Assembly: GCA_009785525.1 (NCBI GenBank)
Contig: WQWC01000009.1
Location: forward strand, 1-50,831
From: Oscillospiraceae bacterium
GTDB lineage: Bacteria; Bacillota; Clostridia; Oscillospirales; Oscillospiraceae
Length of the DNA: 50,831 bases
Reading direction: 5' to 3'
Shown here one piece after another: positions 33,484-41,816 of this stretch. Both the position numbers and the translations under genes were made by a program. The notes below the pieces were generated by a model, which worked only from the letters and a program-made list of their open reading frames with translations, made no database searches and was not told the origin of the DNA. Within the stretch, counting starts at the first letter, position 1, and each line of letters starts with the position of its first letter.

Positions 33484-34236
33484 ATGTCAGGAGAGAGAAT
33501 CAAGAACAACAAAAGATGGGACACGAAAAAACTCACGGTACTCGCGATGCTTACGGCGTTGGCGTTTCTTGTCGCGCTTATACGGATACCGACCGGTTTG
33601 TTCATTCTCCGGTACGAGGCGAAAGACGTTGTCATCGTGATCGGCGGATTTTTGTTCGGCCCGCTTGCGGTGGTTGCGATGTCGGTGGTGTTGTCGTTAT
33701 TAGAAATGCTGCTGCTGAGTGACACAGGATGGTTCGGATTTATGATGAACGTCATAGCCACATGTTCATTTGCCGGAACAGCCGCGGTTATCTACAAGTT
33801 CCGGCGTACACTCGGCGGGGCGGCGATTGCCCTTGCCGCGGGGATTGTGGTCAACGTCCCGGTGATGCTGCTGTGGAACTATTTGATTGTTCCGATATTT
33901 ACGCCGCATATTGCGCGTGAACAGGTTGTAGGTATGCTGGTTCCGGTCTTTCTGCCGTTTAACCTGATTAAAGGCGGACTGAATGCAGCGTTGACGATGA
34001 TAGTATACAAACCAATCAGAACGGCGCTGGATAAATCGCGCCTGCTGCCGGTTTCGGCTAATTCCACGGCGAAATCGGCGAAGCTGAATATCGGTGCGTT
34101 GATTGTGTCGGTGTTTGTGCTTATTACCTGTGTACTGCTTATACTAACCTGGCGCGGTGTAATATTCAGCGATGATAACGGGAATGCAAACGATTACTAT
34201 TATGAATATGCTGACAATTACGGTGATGGAGATTAA
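33484..34236 (+). CDS. ribU: Riboflavin ECF transporter substrate-binding subunit RibU
   Basis: 250 residues from ATG at 33484, with GGGAGG eight bases upstream. S-component of an energy-coupling factor transporter: six helices with KKLTVLAMLTALAFLVALIRIP, LRYEAKDVVIVIGGFLFGPLAV (typical of RibU) and FMMNVIATCSFAGTAAVIYK. Imports riboflavin with a shared EcfAA'T module, which is not in this window. The C-terminus has an extra hydrophobic helix (about 204-225, IGALIVSVFVLITCVLLIL) and an acidic Asp/Asn/Tyr tail, longer than usual RibU. Controlled by the FMN riboswitch; shares one base with the next gene. Confidence 0.93.
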   Translation: MSGERIKNNKRWDTKKLTVLAMLTALAFLVALIRIPTGLFILRYEAKDVVIVIGGFLFGPLAVVAMSVVLSLLEMLLLSDTGWFGFMMNVIATCSFAGTAAVIYKFRRTLGGAAIALAAGIVVNVPVMLLWNYLIVPIFTPHIAREQVVGMLVPVFLPFNLIKGGLNAALTMIVYKPIRTALDKSRLLPVSANSTAKSAKLNIGALIVSVFVLITCVLLILTWRGVIFSDDNGNANDYYYEYADNYGDGD

Positions 34237-35285
34237 TGAATATGAGTATTGATGAGAACCTCTGTTTTGACATAACCGACGCATTACGCTTGTACGGCGT
34301 TGAAGAGCCTGGTACTTACGAAATTTCCGACAACTCACACGGCGATGGTGACAAGCGTTTCACGATTTTTGCAAGCTGCCCAAAAGGTGAAGAAATTGTA
34401 ATCAAAGCGGCACGGAACTCTTTCACAACTCCTGAGCGTGTTGAGGGCTGGGCGGAGCTTACGGAACATTACAATAACCTCGGCGTTTACGCACCGCGCT
34501 TTTTGCGAAGTGCAGACGGCGAGTACGGAACTTATCTCGGCGATTACTGCATCTACGCAGAGGAGTTTGCAAAATATTCGCCCGATGAAACAATCTCGCG
34601 GGAAGCATCAGCGGAAGCGCTTTTGACTTCCCTCGGCCGCGTTGCCGCGAATCCCGCGCAGAGCGTGCCGTGGCCGAGTCCGTATGCGATGTTCGACAAA
34701 TTCTGCACTGAGTATGAAGTTCCGGAAATCTACGAAAATGCGTTAAACATAATGCGCGAAGTCAGAGAAAAGTTCCCGGAATATGAGTCCCGGACTGCCG
34801 CGATAATGAAAGAATATGAGCGCCGCCGGGCCGAGTTTGAGCCGGTATACAGGGCGTTGCCGAAAGCTGTTTTTCAGGCGGATATGAATAATACAAACCT
34901 GTTGTTTAACGGTGGTGAGTTTGTCGGGCTGATGGACTTCAACCTGTCCGGCACGGACGCGATTTTGGACTATGCGTTTTACGAGAGTTGTTACTTTATC
35001 AAAAGCGATCTTGATGGTATAACACAAGGCGATCCGCGGATAATCAGCGTTGAAGAGCGCATACGCCGAAACTTCGCTTACGTTGCGCGGGAGTACGCTT
35101 TCAACGATGCTGAACGCGCGGCGTTTAACACGTTTTACAATCTTGCCTTTCCGTTTTGGGGCCACAACTTTGTAATGTACAAAAAGTGGATTCACGACCA
35201 TGGTGCGCTCTATATTCCGCAGATTTTGGATTTTATCGAGTTTCATATGACACGCACCGATATTTCTTTGCAAGACATAATATAA
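34236..35285 (+). CDS. APH-fold phosphotransferase coupled to ribU
   Basis: 349 residues; ATG at 34236 shares one base with the ribU stop (TAATG). Aminoglycoside-phosphotransferase/homoserine-kinase fold: catalytic loop QADMNNTNLL (about 213-222; Asp and the downstream Asn of the D-x4-N pattern present, but Gln in place of the usual His), and the metal-binding FVGLMDFNLSGTDAILDYAFYE (about 229-250). The N-lobe has KGEEIVIKAA. Small-molecule kinase of unknown substrate. The one-base overlap under an FMN riboswitch suggests a role in flavin use, perhaps phosphorylation of riboflavin or of an imported compound; that is inference. Confidence 0.85.
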   Translation: MNMSIDENLCFDITDALRLYGVEEPGTYEISDNSHGDGDKRFTIFASCPKGEEIVIKAARNSFTTPERVEGWAELTEHYNNLGVYAPRFLRSADGEYGTYLGDYCIYAEEFAKYSPDETISREASAEALLTSLGRVAANPAQSVPWPSPYAMFDKFCTEYEVPEIYENALNIMREVREKFPEYESRTAAIMKEYERRRAEFEPVYRALPKAVFQADMNNTNLLFNGGEFVGLMDFNLSGTDAILDYAFYESCYFIKSDLDGITQGDPRIISVEERIRRNFAYVAREYAFNDAERAAFNTFYNLAFPFWGHNFVMYKKWIHDHGALYIPQILDFIEFHMTRTDISLQDII

Positions 35286-35289
35286 ATAC

Positions 35290-35318
35290 TTGCAATTACA
35301 CCCGCCGTGCAATATAAT
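35290..35318 (+). promoter_or_regulatory. Promoter of the aminotransferase gene
   Basis: TTGCAA (35290-35295), 17-bp spacer, TATAAT (35313-35318). The ATG at 35349 follows after a short leader. Confidence 0.7.
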
Positions 35319-35348
35319 AATATCCAAAAATCAGCAGGGGAGAATGTT

Positions 35349-36539
35349 ATGAAAGAGTTAGCAAAAGTGGCGTCACAGGTTCAGGCGTCGGCGACGTTGA
35401 AGGTTGACGCGCTGTTCAAACAAATGAAGGCGGATGGGATAAATGTTGTCGGCTTCGGCGCGGGGGAGCCTGATTTCAACACGCCCGATAATATAAATGA
35501 GGCCGCGATTCAGGCGATAAAATCCGGCCAGACGAAGTATACCCCGTCAAACGGGATCCCGGCGTTGCGCCAGGCGGTGGCAGACTGGTTGAAATCCCGC
35601 TGCAATATCAGCTATTCGCCGAACGAGATAGTCGTCGCAAGCGGGGCGAAACACAGTATATACATCGCGCTCAAAACGCTTTTAAATCCCGGCGACGAGG
35701 TGATAATCCCCGCGCCGTACTGGGTGACGTACACAGAATCAGTAAAAATGGCAGGCGGCGTGCCGGTGGTTGTATCTGCGCCGGAATCCGCCGATTTTAA
35801 GATAACTGCCCAGCAGCTGGAGGCGGCGGTTACGCCTAAGACTAAGCTGTTTATAATAAACAACCCGTCAAACCCGACCGGAATGCTTTACAGTGAGCAA
35901 GAGCTGCGCGAACTCGCGGCGGTCTGTGTAAAACACGACTTGTACATTATTTCCGACGAGATATATTGTGAGCTTGTTTACAACGGAAAAAAGTTCACCA
36001 GCATGGCCGCCCTTGAGGAGGATATTAAGGAGCGTACGATTATAGTAAACGGCGTGTCGAAATCGTACGCGATGACAGGCTGGAGAATCGGCTACACAGC
36101 GTCGAACGCGGAAATCGCGGAAGTTATGTCGAATTACCTCAGCCATTCCACAAGTTCGCCGAGTACGATTTCCCAAATCGCAGCGGCGGAAGCGCTATCC
36201 GGCCCGCAGGATGAGGTGTACGCAATGCGCGACGTGTTCCAAGAGCGGCGGAATTATATAGTCGGCAGAGTCAACGCGATTGAAGGCCTGTCCTGCCGGA
36301 ATCCGGACGGCGCGTTCTACATTATGATAAACATTGAAAAGATGATAGGAAAAACTCTTGGCGGAATGGTGATCCAAAACAGTGACGATTTCTCGCTGGC
36401 TTTGCTGGAATCCGCCCGTGTTGCGGTGGTGTCCTGCACCGGATTCGGGTGCGATAACTTCCTGCGGCTGACGTATGCGGATTCGATTGAGAACATCAAA
36501 GAGGGCATTGACCGTCTGGAGAAATTCGTAAAAGGGTAG
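35349..36539 (+). CDS. Pyridoxal-phosphate aminotransferase class I (aspartate/aromatic type)
   Basis: 396 residues from ATG at 35349, with GGGGAG upstream; the 14-codon extension starts inside the promoter. Class I aminotransferase of the AspB type: GAGEPDFNTPDNI (about 33), TKYTPSNGIPALRQAVA (about 62), NNPSNPTGMLYSEQEL (about 174), SDEIYCELVY, PLP lysine in GVSKSYAMTGWRIGYTAS (about 236), and the substrate Arg near the C-terminus (FLRLTYADS). Acts on aspartate, or on prephenate or aromatic keto acids; the shikimate operon downstream makes the aromatic role plausible. Confidence 0.93.
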   Translation: MKELAKVASQVQASATLKVDALFKQMKADGINVVGFGAGEPDFNTPDNINEAAIQAIKSGQTKYTPSNGIPALRQAVADWLKSRCNISYSPNEIVVASGAKHSIYIALKTLLNPGDEVIIPAPYWVTYTESVKMAGGVPVVVSAPESADFKITAQQLEAAVTPKTKLFIINNPSNPTGMLYSEQELRELAAVCVKHDLYIISDEIYCELVYNGKKFTSMAALEEDIKERTIIVNGVSKSYAMTGWRIGYTASNAEIAEVMSNYLSHSTSSPSTISQIAAAEALSGPQDEVYAMRDVFQERRNYIVGRVNAIEGLSCRNPDGAFYIMINIEKMIGKTLGGMVIQNSDDFSLALLESARVAVVSCTGFGCDNFLRLTYADSIENIKEGIDRLEKFVKG

Positions 36540-36544
36540 GGGAC

Positions 36545-36603
36545 GATGGCAATCGTCCCGTGGTACCGTAATCATTCCGCCGAACCACGGGTGGATTGCC
36601 ATC
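36545..36603. repeat. Long imperfect hairpin repeat
   Basis: GATGGCAATC (36545-36554) pairs with GATTGCCATC (36594-36603), then after two mismatched bases CCCGTGGT (36557-36564) pairs with ACCACGGG (36584-36591). The gap before the methyltransferase also has CGGCCCGGA-gcca-TCCGGGCCG (36615-36636), a perfect 9-bp hairpin. Together they look like a transposon-like or terminator-type repeat element. Confidence 0.6.
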
Positions 36604-36660
36604 CGCCTCTACACCGGCCCGGAGCCATCCGGGCCGACGTTGATTAGAAAGGAGCCTGTG

Positions 36661-37428
36661 ATGGCAGATATCGAAAAACTGCGCCGAGAATGGCTTGCAG
36701 AGGAAGCGGCAGCATTCCAAGGCTGGGATTTTTCGCGTCTTGACGGGCGGATGATAGAAGAGCCTCTGCCTTGGGATTACAACGAAGTAGTTAAACAGCA
36801 TCTCCGCCCTGAACATAAACTATTGGACATGCACACTGGTGGCGGAGAGATACTGCTTTCGTTGAATCACCCGCCGAAGAACATTTGCGTTACGGAGAGC
36901 TATCCGCCGAATGTGGAGCTGTGTAATAGGGAGCTTGCGCCGCTTGGTATAACCGTGCGTCAGATTTTTAACGATGATTTGGATAAAATCCCATTTGGCG
37001 ACAACGAGTTCGATGTGGTGTTGAACAGGCATGGGACTTTTGACTCAAGCGAAGTAGGGCGCGTATTAAAACCGGATGGAGTATTTATTACGCAGCAGGT
37101 CGGTCAGGAAAATAGTCGTGAATTGACCAAGCTATTGGTTGGTGATGGCATAAGGCCATACCTGCAGCACGATCGTAAGTCTAATCAAAAGCTTGTAGAA
37201 AGTGCCGGGTTTACCATAATGCAAAGCGGTGAACATTTCCAGATGGTACGATTTCTTGATGTCAGCGCGGTTGTTTACTATGCGAAAATCATCGAGTGGG
37301 AGTTCCCAGCGTTCTCTGTGGATAGTTGCTTTGACGCGTTGCTGAATCTGCAAAACATCCTCGAAAAACAGGGTTATATAGAGGCTTGCTGGCACAGGTT
37401 TTATCTTGTGTGCAAGCGTGGAACATGA
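36661..37428 (+). CDS. Class I SAM-dependent methyltransferase
   Basis: 255 residues from ATG at 36661, with AAAGGAG upstream (the upstream in-frame ATG overlaps it). Rossmann methyltransferase: KLLDMHTGGGEILLSL (SAM-binding motif I, about 57-72), ICVTESYPPNVELC (motif II acid), DKIPFGDNEFDVVLNRHGTF (motif IV) and the C-terminal strand FYLVCKRGT. Substrate unknown. It lies 40 bp upstream of aroF and may be the first gene of the shikimate operon. Confidence 0.88.
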   Translation: MADIEKLRREWLAEEAAAFQGWDFSRLDGRMIEEPLPWDYNEVVKQHLRPEHKLLDMHTGGGEILLSLNHPPKNICVTESYPPNVELCNRELAPLGITVRQIFNDDLDKIPFGDNEFDVVLNRHGTFDSSEVGRVLKPDGVFITQQVGQENSRELTKLLVGDGIRPYLQHDRKSNQKLVESAGFTIMQSGEHFQMVRFLDVSAVVYYAKIIEWEFPAFSVDSCFDALLNLQNILEKQGYIEACWHRFYLVCKRGT

Positions 37429-37468
37429 TATAATAATCCAAAAATGCGCTGAAAGGAATGGTCATAAA

Positions 37469-38473
37469 ATGATAGCCGTACTAAAACCTGACGCCACGCG
37501 GGAGCAGATTGACAATCTGACGGCATGGTTCGAGAAACGCGGACTGAACGTGCAGCTCTCCGTGGGGGAAATCAGCACGGTAATCGGGCTGATTGGCGAC
37601 ACAAGCCAGATCGACGTCGATTTGCTTGAGGGGCTTGATATAATCGAGTCGGTAAAGAGGATAACTGAGCCGTATAAAAGTGCGAACCGCAAGTTCCACC
37701 CGGATGACACGATAGTGGATATCGGCGGGATAAAAATCGGCGGCGGGCATTTTCAGTTGATTGCGGGACCGTGCTCCGTTGAGTCGAAGGATCAGATAAT
37801 CGGTATAGCCCAAAGCGTGAAGAAATCCGGCGCCACGCTTTTGCGCGGCGGTGCGTTCAAACCGCGCACATCGCCTTACGACTTCCAAGGGCTGAAGGCG
37901 GAGGGAATCGAATTTCTGCTGGAAGCGAAAGAACTTACCGGAATGCCGATTGTCACGGAGATAATGAATACAAATCACCTTCCGATGTTTGAGCAAGTGG
38001 ATGTCATCCAGGTTGGTGCGCGCAACATGCAGAATTTTGAAATGCTGCGGGAGCTGGGGAAGACCGATAAGCCGGTTCTGTTGAAGCGCGGGTTAGCTAA
38101 CACAATTACGGAGCTTTTGATGAGCGCCGAGTACATCATGGCCGGCGGGAACAAAAACGTAATCCTGTGTGAGCGCGGCGTCAGGACATTTGAGACGCAG
38201 ACGCGCAATACGCTGGATCTGTCGGCAGTTCCGATACTGCGGGAGCTTACGCACTTACCGATAGTCATAGACCCGAGCCATGCGACCGGTATAGCGCGTG
38301 TGGTAAAACCAATGGCAATGGCTGCCGCAGCAGCAGGTGCGGATGGAATAATGATAGAAGTCCACAACGACCCGGTGAACGCATTGTGCGATGGTGCGCA
38401 ATCGCTGACGCCGGAACAGTTTGAAGATGTGGCCGGCATGGTGCGAAAAATCCGTGAGGTCATCACAGCATGA
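37469..38473 (+). CDS. aroF: 3-deoxy-7-phosphoheptulonate synthase (DAHP synthase, type I beta)
   Basis: 334 residues from ATG at 37469, with AAAGGA upstream. First shikimate step: erythrose 4-phosphate plus PEP to DAHP. N-terminal ferredoxin-like regulatory domain (1-70, MIAVLKPDATREQIDNL) as in the Thermotoga enzyme, then the TIM barrel: LIAGPCSVES (PEP binding, about 95), GGAFKPRTSPYDFQGL (about 127), GMPIVTEIM, LLKRGL, and VIDPSHATG (about 270). The N-terminal domain suggests feedback inhibition by Tyr or Phe. Confidence 0.96.
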   Translation: MIAVLKPDATREQIDNLTAWFEKRGLNVQLSVGEISTVIGLIGDTSQIDVDLLEGLDIIESVKRITEPYKSANRKFHPDDTIVDIGGIKIGGGHFQLIAGPCSVESKDQIIGIAQSVKKSGATLLRGGAFKPRTSPYDFQGLKAEGIEFLLEAKELTGMPIVTEIMNTNHLPMFEQVDVIQVGARNMQNFEMLRELGKTDKPVLLKRGLANTITELLMSAEYIMAGGNKNVILCERGVRTFETQTRNTLDLSAVPILRELTHLPIVIDPSHATGIARVVKPMAMAAAAAGADGIMIEVHNDPVNALCDGAQSLTPEQFEDVAGMVRKIREVITA

Positions 38474-38489
38474 TTGTCAGGTGTGGCGG

Positions 38490-39524
38490 ATGAGAACAAT
38501 CAGGGTAAACGCATCAAAAGAATACGACGTGATTGTCAGTGCGGGATTGCTTGACAGCGCGGGGGAGCGTATCAGGGCCGCCGCCGATGGGGATTTGGCC
38601 GTGATTGTCACGGACAATATTATCGCCGGGTTGTATTTAAGCAGGCTGGCCGTCTCTCTTGAAGATGCAGGGTACAGGACGTGCGTTTTTGAAATTGAAA
38701 ACGGCGAAGCGTCAAAAAACACGCAGAATTACATAAGACTTCTCAATTTTCTGGCGGAAAGCGGTGTGACACGGTCCGACATAGTTGTCGCATTGGGCGG
38801 TGGAGTTGTTGGTGATCTCGCGGGTTTCGCCGCCGCGACGTATATGCGCGGTGTGCCGTATGTCCAGATTCCGACAACACTTCTCGCGGCGGTGGACTCT
38901 TCAGTCGGCGGCAAGACTGCTGTTGACTTGCCAGCCGGAAAAAATCTGGCAGGAGCGTTTTATCAGCCGGAGATTGTGATCTGCGATCATGTGCTGCTGG
39001 GGACACTGCCGGAACGCGTTTTTGCGGACGGGATGGCGGAAGTAATTAAATACGGCATGATCGCTGACCCGGAATTGTTTCGGATGACTGATCTTGAGGA
39101 GATAATCACCAGGTGCATCACGATAAAGCGTGATGTGGTCTGTGAGGATGAATTTGAAACCGGGGTACGCAAGTTGCTCAACTTCGGACACACAGTGGGA
39201 CACGCTGTGGAGAAATTGAGCAATTATGCAATCTCCCACGGTGAAGCGGTGGCTATCGGTATGGTGGTCGAAACACGCGCAGCGGTCAGTGATGGCTGGT
39301 GCGGCAATGAGTGTTTTGACGAGCTTATCGAAACGCTGAAACGTCACAACCTGCCGTTTGAATCCCCCTACGGTACGGAAGCGCTGTTTGCCGCAATGGA
39401 CTCGGACAAAAAGCGCAGGGGTGACACGATAACATTGATTTTCCCGCAGGAAGTCGGAAAATGCTTGTTGTGTGATGTTAAAGTCAATGAGTTAAAGCGG
39501 CTTATAGCGCGCGGAGCGGGGTGA
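38490..39524 (+). CDS. aroB: 3-dehydroquinate synthase
   Basis: 344 residues; ATG at 38490 with AGGTG seven bases upstream. Second shikimate step, NAD-dependent cyclisation of DAHP. Contains the NAD/substrate motifs ALGGGVVGDLAGFAAATYMRGVP (about 97), SSVGGKTAVDLPAGKNL (about 135), zinc ligands EVIKYG (about 185) and GHTVGHAVEKL (about 234), and the later HGEAVAIGM. Complete. Followed by aroA after 7 bp. Confidence 0.96.
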   Translation: MRTIRVNASKEYDVIVSAGLLDSAGERIRAAADGDLAVIVTDNIIAGLYLSRLAVSLEDAGYRTCVFEIENGEASKNTQNYIRLLNFLAESGVTRSDIVVALGGGVVGDLAGFAAATYMRGVPYVQIPTTLLAAVDSSVGGKTAVDLPAGKNLAGAFYQPEIVICDHVLLGTLPERVFADGMAEVIKYGMIADPELFRMTDLEEIITRCITIKRDVVCEDEFETGVRKLLNFGHTVGHAVEKLSNYAISHGEAVAIGMVVETRAAVSDGWCGNECFDELIETLKRHNLPFESPYGTEALFAAMDSDKKRRGDTITLIFPQEVGKCLLCDVKVNELKRLIARGAG

Positions 39525-39531
39525 CAGACGC

Positions 39532-40737
39532 TTGAATATTACGATTAACAAGCCAATTGCCGGAGGTGTGGTAAAATCCATTGCATCTAAATCGCAGGCG
39601 CACAGATTGCTTATATGCGTAGCGCTTGCGGATTCGGAGACGGAAGTCTTGTATGCCGAGACTTCTGACGATATTGAGGCGACTGCTAACTGTCTCGCGG
39701 CTATCAAAGGCGGCAAAACTGTGCTTGATGTGCGGGAAAGCGGTTCGACACTGCGCTTTATGTTGCCTGTATGCTGTGCGCTCGGTATTAATGCGGAGTT
39801 TCATATGAGCGGGCGGCTGCCGGAGCGGCCGATGAGGCCGCTTCTAGATGCGTTGAGTTCTCACGGATGCACGTTCAGCGGTGTGGGGAGCGCTTGCCTT
39901 AAAAATTCCGGCAAGCTATCAAGCGGAACGTTTAATCTGCCCGGAAATATCTCGTCACAATTTATCAGCGGGCTTTTGCTTGCCCTTCCGCTTTTGGATG
40001 GGGATAGTCGGATAAATGTCGAAGGCCGGGCGGAATCGCAGTCGTATATCAACATGACGATTGATGCGCTGAATATATTCGGCGTTGAGGTTGAGTGCGA
40101 AGACGGATTTTACCGGGTGAAAAGCCAATCGTACAAATCCCCCGGCAGGGTGGATGTTGAAGGCGACTGGTCAAACGCCGCGTTCTGGCTCTGCGCCGGT
40201 GCTATCGGCGCGGGTGAGGTGACATGTACGGGTCTGAACTTAAGTTCAAGCCAGGGCGACATGGCCGTCACACGATTGCTGGAGCAATTCGGCGCGGAAG
40301 TCTCATACGGACACGATAGTGTGATGGTAACGCCACGCCGCGAAAAGCTGCGTGGGATACGCATAGACGCGGAGGATACGCCGGACTTAGTCCCGGTGAT
40401 AGCCGCCGTCGCCGCAATTGCGGCGGGCGAGACGGTTATATACAACGCCGCGCGGCTGCGTATAAAAGAAAGTGACCGGCTGCGAACTGTAAGCGAGATG
40501 CTGTTAACGCTTGGTGCGGATATCACCGAAACAGCTGACGGATTGATAATAAGAGGCGTGGAATCACTGAAAGGCGGTACGGTGTCGTCCTTCGGCGATC
40601 ACAGAATCGCGATGACCGCCGCTGTCGCGTCTTGCCTCTGTGATGGCCCGGTTACGATAACCGGTGCGGAGGCGGTGGATAAATCATATCCCGGATTTTG
40701 GCGTGACTTTAAAAATTTAGGGGGATTGTTGGGTTGA
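39532..40737 (+). CDS. aroA: 5-enolpyruvylshikimate-3-phosphate synthase
   Basis: 401 residues, TTG start at 39532 with GGGGTGA seven bases upstream; no ATG fits. EPSPS: SKSQAHRLLICVALAD (PEP/S3P Lys-Ser, about 18), RESGSTLRFMLPVCCALG (about 66), SGRLPERPMRPLLDAL, DWSNAAFWLCAGAI, RIKESDRLRTV (Lys/Glu/Arg, about 304), and FGDHRIAMTAAVASCL (about 349). It looks like the class II enzyme group (SGSTLRF form). Sixth shikimate step; overlaps aroC by 4 bp. Confidence 0.96.
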   Translation: MNITINKPIAGGVVKSIASKSQAHRLLICVALADSETEVLYAETSDDIEATANCLAAIKGGKTVLDVRESGSTLRFMLPVCCALGINAEFHMSGRLPERPMRPLLDALSSHGCTFSGVGSACLKNSGKLSSGTFNLPGNISSQFISGLLLALPLLDGDSRINVEGRAESQSYINMTIDALNIFGVEVECEDGFYRVKSQSYKSPGRVDVEGDWSNAAFWLCAGAIGAGEVTCTGLNLSSSQGDMAVTRLLEQFGAEVSYGHDSVMVTPRREKLRGIRIDAEDTPDLVPVIAAVAAIAAGETVIYNAARLRIKESDRLRTVSEMLLTLGADITETADGLIIRGVESLKGGTVSSFGDHRIAMTAAVASCLCDGPVTITGAEAVDKSYPGFWRDFKNLGGLLG

Positions 40738-41816
40738 GTTCGTTCTATGGACAGAACATAAAAATTTCAATATTCGGTCAATCGCACTCCGAGGCGATTG
40801 GCGTTGTTGTTGACGGATTGCCGGCAGGCTTTAGGGTAGATTTTGACAATCTGCGGGAATTTATGCAACGCCGTGCACCTGGGAGAAATGAGTATTCTAC
40901 CAAGCGCAGGGAGGAAGACGCGCCGGAATTCTTGTCAGGGCTGGATAATGGCATGACTTGCGGCGCGCCATTGTGCGCGGTAATACGCAATGGCGATACG
41001 CGCTCGGCCGACTATGGCAAATTGAGAGACATCCCACGCCCCGGTCACGCGGATTATACTGCACATGTGAAATACGGCGGACACAACGACATCCGTGGCG
41101 GCGGGCATTTTTCGGGGCGTATGACGGCTCCATTATGCGTGGCGGGAGGGATATGCCTGCAAATCCTTGAACAGCAGGGTATTGAAATAGCGGCGCATAT
41201 TCAGAGCATCGGGGATATAGCAGACGCCGCGTTTGACCCGGTGAACATCGGTGAGGAGGATCTGCGGGCGGTAAAAACAGCGGAATTCCCAGTGATTTTA
41301 TCCGAAAGCGGGGCAAAGATGCGCAAAGCCATCGAAGACGCGCGGCGCGACGGGGATTCACTTGGCGGAGTGATTGAATGCGCGGTGATAGGCGTACCGG
41401 CGGGACTGGGTGAGCCGATGTTCGACGGTGTGGAGAATCGGGTGGCACAGATAGTGTTCGGCATCCCGGCTGTGAAAGGGATTGAATTCGGAGGCGGATT
41501 TGCATCTGCGCGTTTGCGTGGGTCGGAAAATAATGATGCGTTTTATATTGCGGACGGCAATGTAAAAACGCGTACAAATAATCACGGCGGGATTCTGGGC
41601 GGGATAACGTCCGGAATGCCGGTTATATTCCGCGCGGCGATAAAACCGACGCCGTCAATCGCCCAGGAACAAGACAGTGTGAATCTGGCCGATATGGCGA
41701 ACGCAAAGCTTACAATTTCCGGCAGACATGATCCGTGTATTGTCCCCAGGGCGGTGCCGTGTATAGAGGCGGCCGCCGCTATCGCGATAGCAGACATGAT
41801 GGTATGGAGCGTATAG
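40734..41816 (+). CDS. aroC: Chorismate synthase
   Basis: 360 residues, TTG start at 40734, overlapping the aroA stop by 4 bp (TTGA). FMN-dependent last step of the shikimate pathway. Signature regions: FGQSHSEAIGVVVDGLPAG (residues 14-32), RRAPGRNEYSTKRREED (about 44-60), GGGHFSGRMTAPLCVAGG (about 124), EFGGGFASARLRGSE (about 247), NNHGGILGGITSGMPVIFRAAIKPTPS (about 283) and GRHDPCIVPRAVPCIEA (about 330). Complete. Confidence 0.96.
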   Translation: MSSFYGQNIKISIFGQSHSEAIGVVVDGLPAGFRVDFDNLREFMQRRAPGRNEYSTKRREEDAPEFLSGLDNGMTCGAPLCAVIRNGDTRSADYGKLRDIPRPGHADYTAHVKYGGHNDIRGGGHFSGRMTAPLCVAGGICLQILEQQGIEIAAHIQSIGDIADAAFDPVNIGEEDLRAVKTAEFPVILSESGAKMRKAIEDARRDGDSLGGVIECAVIGVPAGLGEPMFDGVENRVAQIVFGIPAVKGIEFGGGFASARLRGSENNDAFYIADGNVKTRTNNHGGILGGITSGMPVIFRAAIKPTPSIAQEQDSVNLADMANAKLTISGRHDPCIVPRAVPCIEAAAAIAIADMMVWSV

